The translations under genes were made by a program, and so were the position numbers. DNA of 64,000 nt, taken from positions 330,001 through 394,000 of the forward strand of contig CAUYUJ010004003.1 in NCBI GenBank assembly GCA_963575745.1, written 5' to 3'. The notes beneath the pieces are model-generated. The model searched no databases, was not told the origin of the DNA, and saw only the letters and a list, made by a program, of their open reading frames with translations. Source of the DNA: Prorocentrum cordatum. Taxonomy: Eukaryota; Sar; Dinophyceae; Prorocentrales; Prorocentraceae. Of the stretch, positions 1 to 10,040 are shown one piece after another (positions within the stretch are counted from its first letter, which is position 1; every line of letters starts with the position of its first letter).

Positions 1-525
1 GGGAACGTCGGACTTGGGTGTCATTGCCAGAGGTGTCAGCATGATTTACGTACGCATACGAGCCAGAATCATCCGTCCTTCAACGGCGGCCTAAAAGGAA
101 TAACAGTGCCAACACTTTCCAGTCGCCCAAGCCGCTGCGAGCGAGGCGCTGACGATGTGCTTTGAGAACTGGCGAAGAGAAGTGCTCTGTCAAAGGACTG
201 TTGATGTCCGCGTCTTGTAAAGCAATCGGCAAGACATGGAAAAGCAAGCGAGGCATGCAACGTGAATGCTCACCGCGCGAGGGCGGCTTGGGAGATCTTC
301 TGCCGACCCCTTGAAGGCGGCAGTAAGAGTCCGTGTGGAACAGGGCTAGCTGGCGCTACCATCTCACCAACGGCAGCCATCTTGAAGATGATACACTCAC
401 AAAACCTGCTGTAGACGCGCTGTTGAAGTACCGGCGTTGGGGGGATTTGCAGCAGAAAGAGTGATGGTGAGAGGCCGCCATGGCGCCGCCCAGTGAAACT
501 TTCTCTCTGAGGTGGACCTGGGGGC
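1..525. other. 3' flank of channel gene, no feature seen
   Basis: This stretch lies downstream of the stop codon of the minus-strand channel gene. Only short open frames without protein-like composition are present. I see no repeat, RNA gene or recognisable regulatory site. Confidence 0.4.
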
Positions 526-1062
526 CTACCTCAGCGCCGTCGACGACCTAGCACGCGACTTCATGAGCCTGCCGCCGATGCCAGCGAGGCGGGTCTGTCC
601 CATCTGCGAGACGGCGCTCCGCTTGGCCGCGACGGGAGACCCGCGGATGACTCCCAGCTGTGGGATGACCTCGTCCTGAATCAGATGCATGATCTCCCTC
701 TGCTCTCGCATGAGGACCAGCAAGTCCAAATTCCTCGCGTCACCCATCAGCCGTGACACCCCTGCAACCAACTCATCCGCCGTGAGCCTCCCGTCGCCGT
801 CGGAGTCTACCAGCTGGAAGACGACCGCCGCGTCCTCCACGTCCAGGTCCATGGAGGCCAACCAGGTCTGCACGTCGGGCTCCCTCATGGTGGCCTGGAA
901 CTCCTCCACGTCTACCAAGCCGTCCCCGGACCCATCGGCGGCCTGGAACAGCCTCTCCATTTTCTCGGCGTGCGTCCTCACCATCCGCTCGCGCTGCCGG
1001 ATCATGAGCTGGTCGTCCGTGGTGGCCACCTTGAACGTCTCCTGGATGAACACTCCGTTGAT
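526..1062 (-). CDS. Voltage-gated cation channel, C-terminal EF-hand exon
   Basis: This is the last coding exon of the channel gene. It reads from INGVFIQETFKVATTDD to a TAG stop at 526-528, about 178 residues. In dinoflagellate single-domain channels this segment directly follows the S6 helix. Two canonical EF-hand loops are visible, DGSGDGLVDVEE and DSDGDGRLTADE, each with acidic residues at positions 1, 3 or 5, 9 or 12 and Gly at 6, so Ca2+ binding is expected. A helix with MREQREIMHLIQDEV and a basic tail (KSRARSSTALR) follow. It would act on the cytosolic side of a membrane, coupling Ca2+ to gating. The exact 3' splice site is unresolved: no AG directly precedes the ATC codon at 1062, and the nearest one lies 10 bases upstream at the centre of a small palindrome. 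The EF-hand call is firm; membership of the same gene rests on family architecture. Confidence 0.85.
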   Translation of the reverse strand: MNGVFIQETFKVATTDDQLMIRQRERMVRTHAEKMERLFQAADGSGDGLVDVEEFQATMREPDVQTWLASMDLDVEDAAVVFQLVDSDGDGRLTADELVAGVSRLMGDARNLDLLVLMREQREIMHLIQDEVIPQLGVIRGSPVAAKRSAVSQMGQTRLAGIGGRLMKSRARSSTALR

Positions 1063-1978
1063 CCGCCGACCCCTTGGGGTCATCGGCGTGTGAGATGCCC
1101 CCCCCTCCCCAAGCCCCCCTCCCTCCTCCCCAAACCACCCCCCTCCCCCGGCGCCCGGTCCAGTCAGTTTGGAAGGGGGGGGGTCACCCGGGGGGTCCGG
1201 CCAGCCCCGGCTGAACGCGTTACGACCCTCACGACGGGCCATGAGGGCCCCAAGAGGCCTACAAGATGGTCCATGAGGCCCCGAGTTGCCGATGTTCCAA
1301 AACGCCCAAGATAGCCCCCAGACGGCCCAAGAGGCCCCCGAGACGCCCCAAGAGGCCCCCAAGAGGCGTCCCAAGAGGGCCCCCAGAAGCAACAATCGTC
1401 TCATTCCCTGAGGGAAACGTCTGATCTTGGCACGTTCGCCTCTTGGGCTTTCACAACGTCCAAAGAGGCCCAAAAGGCCTTCAAGATCGCCCCAAGACGG
1501 CCCAGGAAGCCCTCAAGAAGGCTCCAAGGAAGCCCTCAAGAAGGCTCCGAAGAAGCCCCTACTGGGCTCCAAGACGCCCACCAGATGCCCCAAAGAGGCC
1601 CCCAAAACGACCACCAAAGGCCTCAAAGGTGCTGCCAGGAGGCCCGCGAGAGATCTCCTAGGAGCCCCCCAAGGGGTCGGCGCTGCGGCGTAAGCTCAAG
1701 ACTCACACCGGTCTTCCCGTGCTCTTTTTCGGGGGGGGCGGTCGTCGGGGGCTCGCGCGCATGCCGTCATGTTACAAACATCGGCCCGGCAGCGGGGGGG
1801 GATGGATGCCGCGGACAGCGCGGGCACAGCGCACCGCGAATTCGCCGATCCAAAGCGAGGCTCAGGAAAAGGCGAGAAACTCCCAGGAGGCCTCCAAGAG
1901 GCCCCCAAGAGGCTCCCAAAAGGCCCCGCGACGACGTGACTGTACGTGCTCCGGACGTGCACCCCGCGAAGCGAGAGG
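1063..1978 (-). other. Intron between pore and EF-hand exons
   Basis: This non-coding gap separates the S6 segment from the EF-hand exon. It is filled with degenerate repeats of the type GGCCTCTTGGG (minus strand), roughly 1240-1660. A 16-bp sequence CGCCGACCCCTTGGGG at 1064-1079 recurs as its exact reverse complement at 1667-1682, so most of the intron may be an inverted-repeat element. Splice sites are not assignable with confidence. Confidence 0.5.
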
Positions 1979-2233
1979 AATCACACCGATGACGGCAAAG
2001 CCTATGGTGAGCTTGTGGGCGATGAAAAATACCATGAACCACTCATTGACGAGCTCTGTCAACATCCGGCAAGGTTCTGGGAAGTCTGCTAAAGTGATCT
2101 CGAAGGTGGTCAAGATTGCCCTGGAAAATGATCCCCAATACGCGAACACCTCCCTGCGCTCGTCTACGGGGTAGTCGTCTTTGTCCAAGTACCAGTTGGC
2201 CAACACCGAATGAACAAAGAGCGCGACGATGAT
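1979..2233 (-). CDS. Voltage-gated cation channel, S5-end/pore/S6 exon
   Basis: This 85-codon exon starts right after a good acceptor (TTTCAG, ending at 2234) with IIVALFVHSVLANWYLD. It then gives an extracellular turret (DKDDYPVDERREVFAYWG), a pore helix and filter region (SFSRAILTTFEITLADF, PEPC) and S6 (EWFMVFFIAHKLTIGFAVIG). The order turret, SFSRAxL, FExTLA, EWFM, KLxIGFAVxGVI is the pattern of dinoflagellate single-domain voltage-gated Na+/Ca2+-type channels. Translation fits directly after the S5 start encoded at 13519 and before INGVF of the EF-hand exon. The donor at the 3' end is not a clear GT, which is compatible with relaxed dinoflagellate donors. Ion selectivity cannot be told from sequence alone. 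Confidence 0.85.
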
Positions 2234-2367
2234 CTGAAATCCGCCTCCGTGCCCCCACGGACGAAGTGGCCATCACCATGCCTCCTCGAGTCCTCTGCGT
2301 CAAATGTTGTGACAGCCCTTGAGGGCCCCATGCCTCAGGTGCATGGGATTTCTAAGATGCCCCCCAG

Positions 2368-2445
2368 GAGGCGTCCAAGAGGCCTCCCAGGAGACCGCAC
2401 GAGGCATCACGGAGGCCTCTTTGTCATGACCTGCTCCCTATTGCG
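2368..2445 (+). repeat. Dispersed repeat, inverted copy at 16155-16222
   Basis: About 75 bp running from GCGTCCAAGAGGCCTCCCAG to CCTGCTCCCTATTGCG is matched by the reverse complement of 16155-16222 with a few mismatches and one small gap. The adjoining 2780-2990 and 15975-16140 also share stretches (CAGCGCCGATCC, GCGCGGACCTCC). They look like two diverged copies of one longer interspersed repeat. Confidence 0.6.
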
Positions 2446-2475
2446 TGACATGAATAAAAGAAACAGCGGAACACA

Positions 2476-2654
2476 CTCCAGATTTCGTAATAAAAGGGAG
2501 GGGGTCTGGACCCTCCAAGACAAGCCATTTCAGACCTCCCCCGTGGGAGAACCCTCCAAAACATCGTCCCCAGACCCCCCAGGCCCTCCAAGATAGCCTG
2601 GAAGAGACCCCCCCCCGAAATGAGACCCCCCTCCCTTTATTACGAAATCTGGAG
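2476..2654. mobile_element. Short TIR element (MITE-like), 179 bp
   Basis: The ends are inverted copies of about 31 bp: CTCCAGATTTCGTAATAAAA on the left and its complement at 2624-2654, with one extra C in a C run. The interior is C-rich and has no coding potential. No convincing target-site duplication is visible. This is a non-autonomous palindromic element or an introner remnant. Confidence 0.6.
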
Positions 2655-3059
2655 TACAGTCGGCCCAGATTAGTAGGTCGACCCTGCCAGCGCAAGGGTA
2701 CCCTTGTGTCCTGTGCCTCGCGACACGTGCCTTCTTACACTCCTATGGCGATGTGGCCCCTGGAAGGGTCTTTTGTCCTCTCGCGTGTGCTGTCCGATGA
2801 AGTCCGACTGTAAACTGTCGGAGCTTCGCGCCGATGTCTTGGATCTGAGCTGGGCCCCCGTGGTGGCGCCTCCTGCACAGCCGCTGGCGCGCTCGTCGCG
2901 CCGGGGACGGGGGGTCCAGCGCCGATCCAAGGAACCCGCGCGGACCTCCAAACTCTTATGGTAGTGCCGCTGTTTCTTCTTCGAGATTACAGCCACGCGC
3001 GCGATCTTCGCGCGCGCTCAGGTTCTAGCAAGTTCTGGCTGTAGTCTCAAGTGTTCGGC

Positions 3060-3780
3060 GTCGGAGGACACATTGTGTCACACAGATCGTGACCCTCTAG
3101 GGAGCTCCACCGACGGCACCAAATACAGGCTTGGCTCAGCGTCCCCCCGCCAATGCTGGCATACCGCATCAAAGGGCTACGTCCCCAGAGACAGGGTTCG
3201 CATAGTGGCCCCCCCCTGACGCGGATCGTGTCCACCAAGTCACTGCACTTGGGCTACCAGAACGAAACTTTATAGCGTTGCCCGGATTACTTCAGCACAC
3301 CTCTCACACGGGTCGAGGTCCGCAGGGAGTTCCATAGACAGTCCCAGAGGCAAGGCTCGTATGCTGCCCCCCGCCTCGTTCGGCACACCTCTCGCACGGA
3401 TCGTGGCCCACAGCGATCTCCACCTATGGCCCCAGAGGCAGGGTTCGCATTGCGCCCCCCAACCCATTGCAGCACACCCTGTCACGAGGACCGTGCATAA
3501 AAGAAACACGACCTACGGGCCCAAGACAAAATTCGTACAACGCCCCTCCGCCCATGTCGGCACACCCGTCACCCGAATTGTGCCCCAGCAGGTGCTCCAC
3601 CTATGGCACGAATGGGCAGTTTCGCATGGCGCCCCCCCGCTCATCTTCAATTTCAGAACATGCCTCGCACAGGTCGTGCCCGGAGTAGGTCCACCTGCGA
3701 CTCAATGGGCGTGTTCGCGCGGGGCATCCACATTAATCGGCACATTCTTCACGCGGATCGTGCCCCACTAAGAATTCAGC
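3060..3780. repeat. Minisatellite, ~80-100 bp degenerate unit
   Basis: Degenerate units contain CCCCAGAGGCAGGGTTCGCA, a CGCCCCCC run, GCACACC and ACGCGGATCGTG(CCC). About eight diverged copies can be followed. Open frames on both strands arise from the repeat and are not protein-like. Confidence 0.6.
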
Positions 3781-3969
3781 CCATCCGTGCACGCAGATTC
3801 CGCAACAACCAGCTTTCTGAATTGTCCCGCGACGCGCCGTGTATGAAGAGAGACCCAAGCCTTCGGCCGATACCGCTACTGTGCCTGAATTTTGGTCCAG
3901 AGGATTCTCGGATGCCTGTGATCCGGGGTCTGTTGGCATGCTTCTCGGGCGCCTCGTGGAGCGACCTTT

Positions 3970-4143
3970 ATGAAGGGGCCCCAGGACACACACACACACA
4001 TAAATACACACAAATAAAACGATTCCCCATATTTTCCCATATTCTCTGGGTTTCTGTCTTCCCCCCCACTTCCCATATTTTCCAATATTTTCTGGGGAAT
4101 CGAGGATTCATTGTGTCTGTGTGCTTCTTTTCCTCCCGACTTT
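3970..4143 (-). mobile_element. Dispersed intron-like element, copy 1
   Basis: About 170 bp similar, by eye over 80%, to 19200-19372 in the same orientation. Shared pieces include TTCCCATATNTTCC, TTTTCTGGGGA and GTCTTCCCCCCCACTTCC. On the minus strand it starts with GGAGGAAAAG and ends near GTCCTGGGGCCC. The second copy lies beside a coding-like exon, suggesting a second introner family. Confidence 0.55.
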
Positions 4144-4149
4144 AAGCCC

Positions 4150-4760
4150 ACTGGGGGCTGTTTGGGGGCCTCTTGGGGCCTCTTGTGGAGCCCCTGGGGG
4201 GGCCTCTTGGGAGCCTGCCGGCGGCCCCCCGGGGCCCACGGGGAGCGGAGGGCTCGACATGTCAGTTGGGGCTCCCCCTCTGGGGCCACTCCCTCCTCCT
4301 CCTCCTCCTCCTCTCCTCCTCCTCCTCCTCCTCCTCCCTCCTCCTCCTCTCCTCCTCCTCCTCCTCCCTCCTCCCTCCTCCCTCCTCCTCCTCTTCCTCC
4401 TCCTCCTCTCTCCGCCTCCGCCTCCTCCTCCTCCTCCTCCTCCTCCTCCTCTTCCTCCTCCTCCTCTCCTCCTCCTCCTCCTCCTCCTCCTCCTCCTCCT
4501 CCTCCTCCTCCTCCTCCTCCTGGGGCCCTCGTGAGCACCTGGGCGCATCTTGGACCGTTTTGGGGCTCTCTTGGGGCCTCCTGGGCCGCTTCGGGGCGAT
4601 TTGGTGGGCCTCTCGGGACGCTCTGGACGCTGCTCAGACCCAGAGTGCGAGCATGCAACAGATGTGTGCTGTCCCTCGGGGCTGTAACAAGTTTGGCTTC
4701 CTGGGGCCCTCTCCTGGAGCCTTCTGAGGACGTCTTCGGGGCCTCTTGAGCCATCTTGAA
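4150..4760. repeat. GGCCTCTTGG-type repeats flanking a CCT triplet tract
   Basis: Positions 4289-4520 are an almost pure CCT/CTC triplet tract. Both sides (4150-4270 and 4525-4760) carry the degenerate GGCCTCTTGGGGGCC repeat seen all over the window. Long poly-Ser/Leu/Pro or poly-Glu/Gly frames here are artefacts of the triplets. Confidence 0.85.
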
Positions 4761-5088
4761 ACAATATTCGGGCGTATTCGGCCCTGTCAGGCCGCCATGG
4801 CCGCTTGCTGGTGGCCTCTGGGCCTCCGAAACTGTTGTGAGCGGCGGCGGTAGGCCCGGAAGGCCCCGGAAGGGGTCCATAATTTCGCGGGTGGGCCAAA
4901 AGGGAAAGGGAATCCGGGAGGGTGTCCTGGCCCGTGCCCCAGGCCCCAAGTACCCCGGCATGTATGGAGCCCTTCCCGCGTCGTCTTGGGGGCCTCCTGG
5001 AGGCGAAACTCGGGGGTATCAGAAAATACGCCTAGATGCTCTGGAGGTGGCGGGCCTCGGGGCCGATGCACGGCTATCTGGACATACA

Positions 5089-5089
5089 C

Positions 5090-5125
<36 letters not shown>

Positions 5126-5126
5126 C
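5089..5126. repeat. TA/GA microsatellite
   Basis: A short ATATAT run continues into GAGAGAGA for about 30 bases. It sits at the left edge of the inverted C-tract region. Confidence 0.85.
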
Positions 5127-5149
5127 GTGATCCACCGCCGCTTTACTGT

Positions 5150-6251
5150 GGAAAATTGCCAACCTTTTCCTCCGGAGCCCGGGGGTCTCCCCCCCCTCCG
5201 AAAATCCCCCCCCCCCCCCCCCCTCTGCTGGACCCCCCCCCCCCCTCTCCCCCTTCCCCCCGGCAAAAACCTCCCCCCTCCCCTAACCCCTCCCCCCCCC
5301 CTCCCCCTCGAAAACCGGGGGGGGGTCACTACCGGTTCGAACTCCTCCACCCCCCCCCCTCCGGATCCGGAAAACCGGGGGGGGTCACTACCGGTTGGAA
5401 CCCCCCCCCCCCTCGAAAACCGGAGGGGCGTCACTGCCGGTTCGACCCCCCCCCCACGCACCGCCAGCAAACGACTCCCGGTCCCTACCACCGCTCGCAT
5501 CACATCCCCCACTGTTGTTCCCAGCACCACTGTCCTCACCACCACTGTCCCCACTGGTTCCACCACCGTCCCTATTGTCCACACCAGTGCCCCCACCACT
5601 GTCGCACTGTCCCCACTGTTCCCACCACTGTTCCCACCACGGTTCCACTCTCCCCACTGTCTCCACGGACCCAACCACTGCCTATCCCCACTGTCCCCAC
5701 TGTCCCACTGACTCCTCCGCTGTCCCACTGAGCTGTCCCACTGTTCCCACCACTGTCCCCACTGTCCCCACCACTGTCCCCACTGTACCTCTGTCCCATT
5801 GTCCCACCGCCGTCCTCGCCACCGCCTTTACCACTGTCCCCACCACCATTGTACCCTCCACTATCCCACTGTTTCCACCTCATTCCCACTGTCCCACACC
5901 ACTGTCCCCACCACCACCGTCCCCACCACTGTCCACTGTCCCCCCTGTTCCCACCATTGTCCCCACCACTGTCCCCACCACTACCGTCCCCACCACTGTC
6001 CCACTGTCCCACTGTCCCCACCACTGTCCCGCTGTCCCCTCACCACTGTCCCCGCCAACACCGTCCCCACCACTGTCCGCACCCCCACTCGGTTTTCGAG
6101 GGGGGGGGGGGTTCGAACCGGTAGTGACCCCCGCCCCTTTGCATGATGAACTGGGGGGGGGGGGAGGGGTTCGAACCGGTAGTGACCCCCCCCGGTTTTC
6201 CGCCAGCAGCGGTAGAACACGCTCTTTCATATATATATATATATATATATA
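5150..6251. repeat. CCACTGTCC minisatellite with inverted C-tract flanks
   Basis: The core (about 5500-6085) repeats CCACTGTCCCCA-like 9-15 bp units. The left flank (5300-5450) holds three copies of GAAAACCGGGGGGGGTCACT followed by ACCGGTTCGAAC. The right flank (6088-6200) holds the same motif in reverse orientation. An AT tract lies at 6229-6251. The symmetric outline suggests one element with inverted ends and an expanded satellite core. Confidence 0.65.
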
Positions 6252-6284
6252 CTAGTGTGGACCCGTGGATTAAATCCACGGAGT

Positions 6285-6475
6285 TGCGCCGTCGCAGTCG
6301 TCGGTGCCGTCATCGTCGTAACCGTCGGCGTCGGCAGCGGCGGCGTCGGCGTGTTCTTCGGCGTTGGCGTCGCCATCGCCGTCGTTGTCGGCGCCGTCGT
6401 TTTGCGAAGCGTCGTCGTCGTGGTCGTCTGCCGTGTCGTCGTCGCGGGCGGCGTCATTGTCATCGTTGTCGTCGT
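6285..6475. repeat. GTC/GTT triplet-rich tract
   Basis: Imperfect CGTCGTCG/GTTGTC triplets. No gene is seen. Confidence 0.7.
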
Positions 6476-6479
6476 CGTC

Positions 6480-7556
6480 TGGGTTCTGTGCGGAAGGTTT
6501 GGGGGCCGTCCTACGGGCTCGTGGAGGTCTCTTAGGCTGTGTTTGCGGTGTCTCAGAAGCTCCGGCGCCGTTTCGGGCCTCTGCGGGCGTCTTCCGGAGC
6601 CGTTTCATGGCCTCTGGGATGCCCTCGTGGGCCGTCGTGGGAGCCTCTTCGAGTTCTGTTGGGCCGTCTTGGGGCGGTCTATGAAACGTCTTGGGCCGTC
6701 TTGGAGCCTCGGGATGCGAAAACTCGGACATGGCCGAAATGTACGTTTTCCCATGGGAATTTGACGATTTTGGCTTCCCGGGGCTCTGTGCGGAAGGCTT
6801 TGGGGGCCGTCTCACGGGATCTTGGAGGTCTCTAGGGCCGTGTTTGTGCTCTGTCAGAAACTCCGGGCCATTTCGGGCCTCTGCGGGTGTCTTCCGGAGC
6901 CGTGTCAGGGCCCCTGGGATGCCCTCTTGGGCCGTCGTGGGAGCCTCTTGGAGTCCTGTTTGGCCGTCTTGGGGCGGTGTATGAAGCGTCTTGGGCCGTC
7001 GTGGAGCTTTGGGATGCGAAAACGCGTACATGCCCAAAATGTACGTTTTCGCATGGGAACTTGACGATTTTGGCTTCCTGGGGCTCTGTGCGGAAGGCTT
7101 TGAGGGCCGTCGTGCAGGATCTTGGAGGTCTCTGGGACCGTGGTGGGGGTCTCTCAAGAGCTCCAGCGCCATGTCGGGCCTCTCCGGGTGTCTTCCGGAG
7201 CCGTTTCGGGGCCCCTGGGAGGCCCTCTGGGGCCGTCGTGGGAGCCTCTTGGAGTCCTGTTGGGCCGGTTTGGGGCGGTCTATGGAGCGTCTTTGGCCGT
7301 CGTGAAGCATCGGGATTTGAAAAGTCGTACATGCCCAAAATGTACGTTTTCCCAAGGGAATTTGACGATTTTGGCTTCTCGGGGCTCTGTGCAGAAGCTT
7401 TGGGGGCGGTCTTACGGGATCTTGGAGGTCTCTTGGGCCGTGTTGGGGGTCTCTCAGGAGACTCCCGCACCTGTTCGGGCCTTTCCGGGTGTCTTCCGGA
7501 GCCGTTTCAGGGCCCCTGGGAGGCTCGGGGAGCCGGGGGCCCACGCAAACCCACAA
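6480..7556. repeat. 300-bp tandem repeat, ~3.6 copies
   Basis: The marker TTTTGGCTTC recurs at 6769, 7069 and 7369, giving a period of exactly 300 bp. CTGTGCGGAAGG and CGTCTTGG recur in phase. Because 300 is a multiple of three, a 428-codon frame stays open on the minus strand with a 100-residue repeat rich in Pro, Arg and Ser. Its composition follows the GGCCTCTTGG-type DNA repeat rather than a protein fold, so I do not call it a gene. Confidence 0.8.
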
Positions 7557-7894
7557 AGCATCTTACGGATTTATTTGAGTGGATATATATATATATATAT
7601 AGATACACCTATACGACCACCCTGCGGGTGATAAGGAGGTTGGGGGGGGAGGGTCCCAGCAATGGGCAACAATTGTGATTGTTGTTGCGACGATGCCAAT
7701 GGAGAGTGTTGCGTTGCCGCTCGCTCTTGGGAACGTCGGTGTCGAGTTGTTTACATCACCCTTCGTTCTTTGGCGCCTTGGTACCATTCGTCCCTCCCCC
7801 TGGGAACCTGCCCAACCTGCCCAACGGCAGCCAACGGCGGCATGTGGTCACAGAATAGTGGAGCGCTGGCAAAGGCTGGCGCAGCCCGTGCCCC
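7557..7894. other. Unassigned intron sequence
   Basis: An AT microsatellite at about 7582-7602 is followed by unique sequence. No gene or repeat is recognised. Confidence 0.4.
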
Positions 7895-8278
7895 CTCTTG
7901 CACTATCGATCTCACTATCGATCTCACTCAATCGATCTCACTCGATCAATCTCACTATCGATCTCATCATCGATGTCTCTCGGCCGGTCTCACTGTCGAT
8001 CTCACCATCGATCTCACAATCGATCTCACTATCGATCTCACTATCGGTTTCCCTAACGATCTCCCTTTCGATCTCACTCGATCGATCTCACTGTCGATAT
8101 CACCGTCGATCTCACACACGATCACACACGACCGGCCCCCCCGCGTGCCGAGTGCAACAGAAGCCTTAAGCCGAAATCCCTGAATGGTGAGAAAGTTGAC
8201 GGGGGGGCGGACCCAACGTCTCACTCAATCGATCTCACAATGGACCCCACCATCGATTTCACAATCGATCTCTCCCGC
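7895..8278. repeat. ATCGATCTCACT minisatellite
   Basis: Degenerate 12-14 bp units of CACTATCGATCT, two blocks separated by about 100 bp of unrelated sequence (8110-8215). Confidence 0.8.
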
Positions 8279-8282
8279 TCGA

Positions 8283-8343
8283 TCACCATCATCACCATCA
8301 CCATCACCATCACCATCACCATCACCATCACCATCACCATCAC

Positions 8344-8385
<42 letters not shown>

Positions 8386-8601
8386 AATCAATATCAACAA
8401 CACGGGTCGTCATCATCATCACCAACAACAACATCAACATCATCATGAACATCATCATCACCACCATCAACATCACCATCACCATCATCACCATCATCAC
8501 ATCTTCAGCACCATCATCATCACCATCATCATCATCACCATCATCACCATCATCATCATCACCATCACCATCACCATCACCATCATCAACATCAACATCA
8601 A

Positions 8602-8659
<58 letters not shown>

Positions 8660-8660
8660 G
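8283..8660. repeat. CAT triplet microsatellite
   Basis: Long CAT/CATCAC tract with few interruptions. The poly-His/Asp/Met/Ile frames are artefacts. Confidence 0.9.
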
Positions 8661-8664
8661 GGAC

Positions 8665-8845
8665 ACCGACGGGACACGGGCGGGACACCGGCGGGACACC
8701 GCGGGCCCCCAGACGCCCGGACGGCAATCATTTGGTCCGGCCGCGCCTCAGCCCTTCGGGACCCCAGCGGGACACCGGGCAGAACACCGCGGGCCCCCAG
8801 ACGCCCAGACGGCAATCATGTGGTCCGGCCGCGCCTCAGCCACAG
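8665..8845. repeat. Tandem duplication (~100 bp)
   Basis: GGACACCG units lead into a block containing CGCGGGCCCCCAGACGCCC and GGTCCGGCCGCGCCTCAGCC, present twice in tandem. Confidence 0.7.
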
Positions 8846-8849
8846 GAGA

Positions 8850-10040
8850 CTTTCTCTCGCCCGCCCACGCAGCTTCGCCTCGCCCGCACGCACGGGCACG
8901 CACGAACACGAAACCGAAATCGATTTCCCGGTAGGGGGGCTCTCCGTTCCACTTCGATCTCACCCCCCAACTTCCGACATATATATATATATATATATAC
9001 ACACACACGTGGCCCCAACAACAGTATATTTGGAGAGTCTCAAGAGGAAGTATGCACAAGCGCGCGCAATGACCGCGTTACCTCATAGCCCCAAAGTGGT
9101 GTCACTCGGGCCCCATTCCACCGACTATGACTTCCAAACGAAACTGAGATGACCCCATGGCCCAACATGATCCCGACAAGGCATCTTGAGAATCTCTGGC
9201 TGCCTATGCGATGATCCGTCCGATGAGCAGTGGGCGATACCGAGACGGCCCCAAGACCAGAAATGAACCCAGTCACATCAAGGGCGACTCCAAACTGACC
9301 GAGAGACGCCCGCACAATCCAAACATGACGCGAGTGCGATCTGAAAACGACCTGACGACAACTCCCAGATGCACCCACTATCGTTCGCAAGTCGATGCAG
9401 CGGGCGGTCCCGCGGCCTGCGTATCATGCGAAGTTGATCTCAAGATGACCCAACATGGCTTCAAGAGGCACTGATGAGATTTCCGCGGCGACAAGATGGC
9501 GCGCGCATCGCCTGAAGATGGCATCAATACGGCCCCACCACAGGAGTCCGTGAACTTATGAACCACAGCTTGCGTCTAGCCCACCCCAACACGGCGGGAT
9601 CCCTCAAGGGTCTGGGATTTTGGTTTGCCCTATTTTCAATTGGTGAGGTCTTGACCTGGTTGAATCAGACTTGCACTATTAAGAAGGACTGAGCTCGGCG
9701 GGATCCCGCCCGACCCAGGAAGGAAGACTACATTGCTAGGCTTCGTGGTGGCAGTGGGTTCGGAAGGCGAACTGTTACTACCGCCGGCTTCCGCCGCCCT
9801 CGCAATACTTCTGCCGTCTGCCGCGCGGCGAACGCATTTATAAAACTCAAGACACTTACATTGGGCCGATGTATATACATGTGTATGTATAAGCAGCAAT
9901 GCAGCATTGGCGCTTCGTGCCATGCACCTGGTTCCATGGAGGAACTAGGGGGCGTCTAACGCGTTCGTATAGAACTCGAACGATTGCCATGGCACGCCGA
10001 TGAATTCGCAGTAGCTCCGAACAAACTCGATCGGCGGGCC
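8850..10040. other. Unassigned intron sequence
   Basis: Apart from an AT tract at about 8979-9000, no repeat, RNA or protein-like reading was recognised. Confidence 0.4.

Noticed and set aside
526-1473. Taking the whole 315-codon frame as the EF-hand protein
   Set aside because: The part upstream of INGVF reads GGCCTCTTGG-type repeat and G-runs; family architecture places S6 directly before INGVF.
4735-4765. Possible relict dinoflagellate spliced-leader sequence (GGCTCAAG on the minus strand)
   Set aside because: The match is limited to eight bases and is explained by the AAGATGGCTCAAGAGGCC repeat family. No full leader was seen in the window.
8283-8660. Histidine-rich metal-binding protein
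   Set aside because: It is a pure CAT triplet microsatellite without flanking domain or start context.
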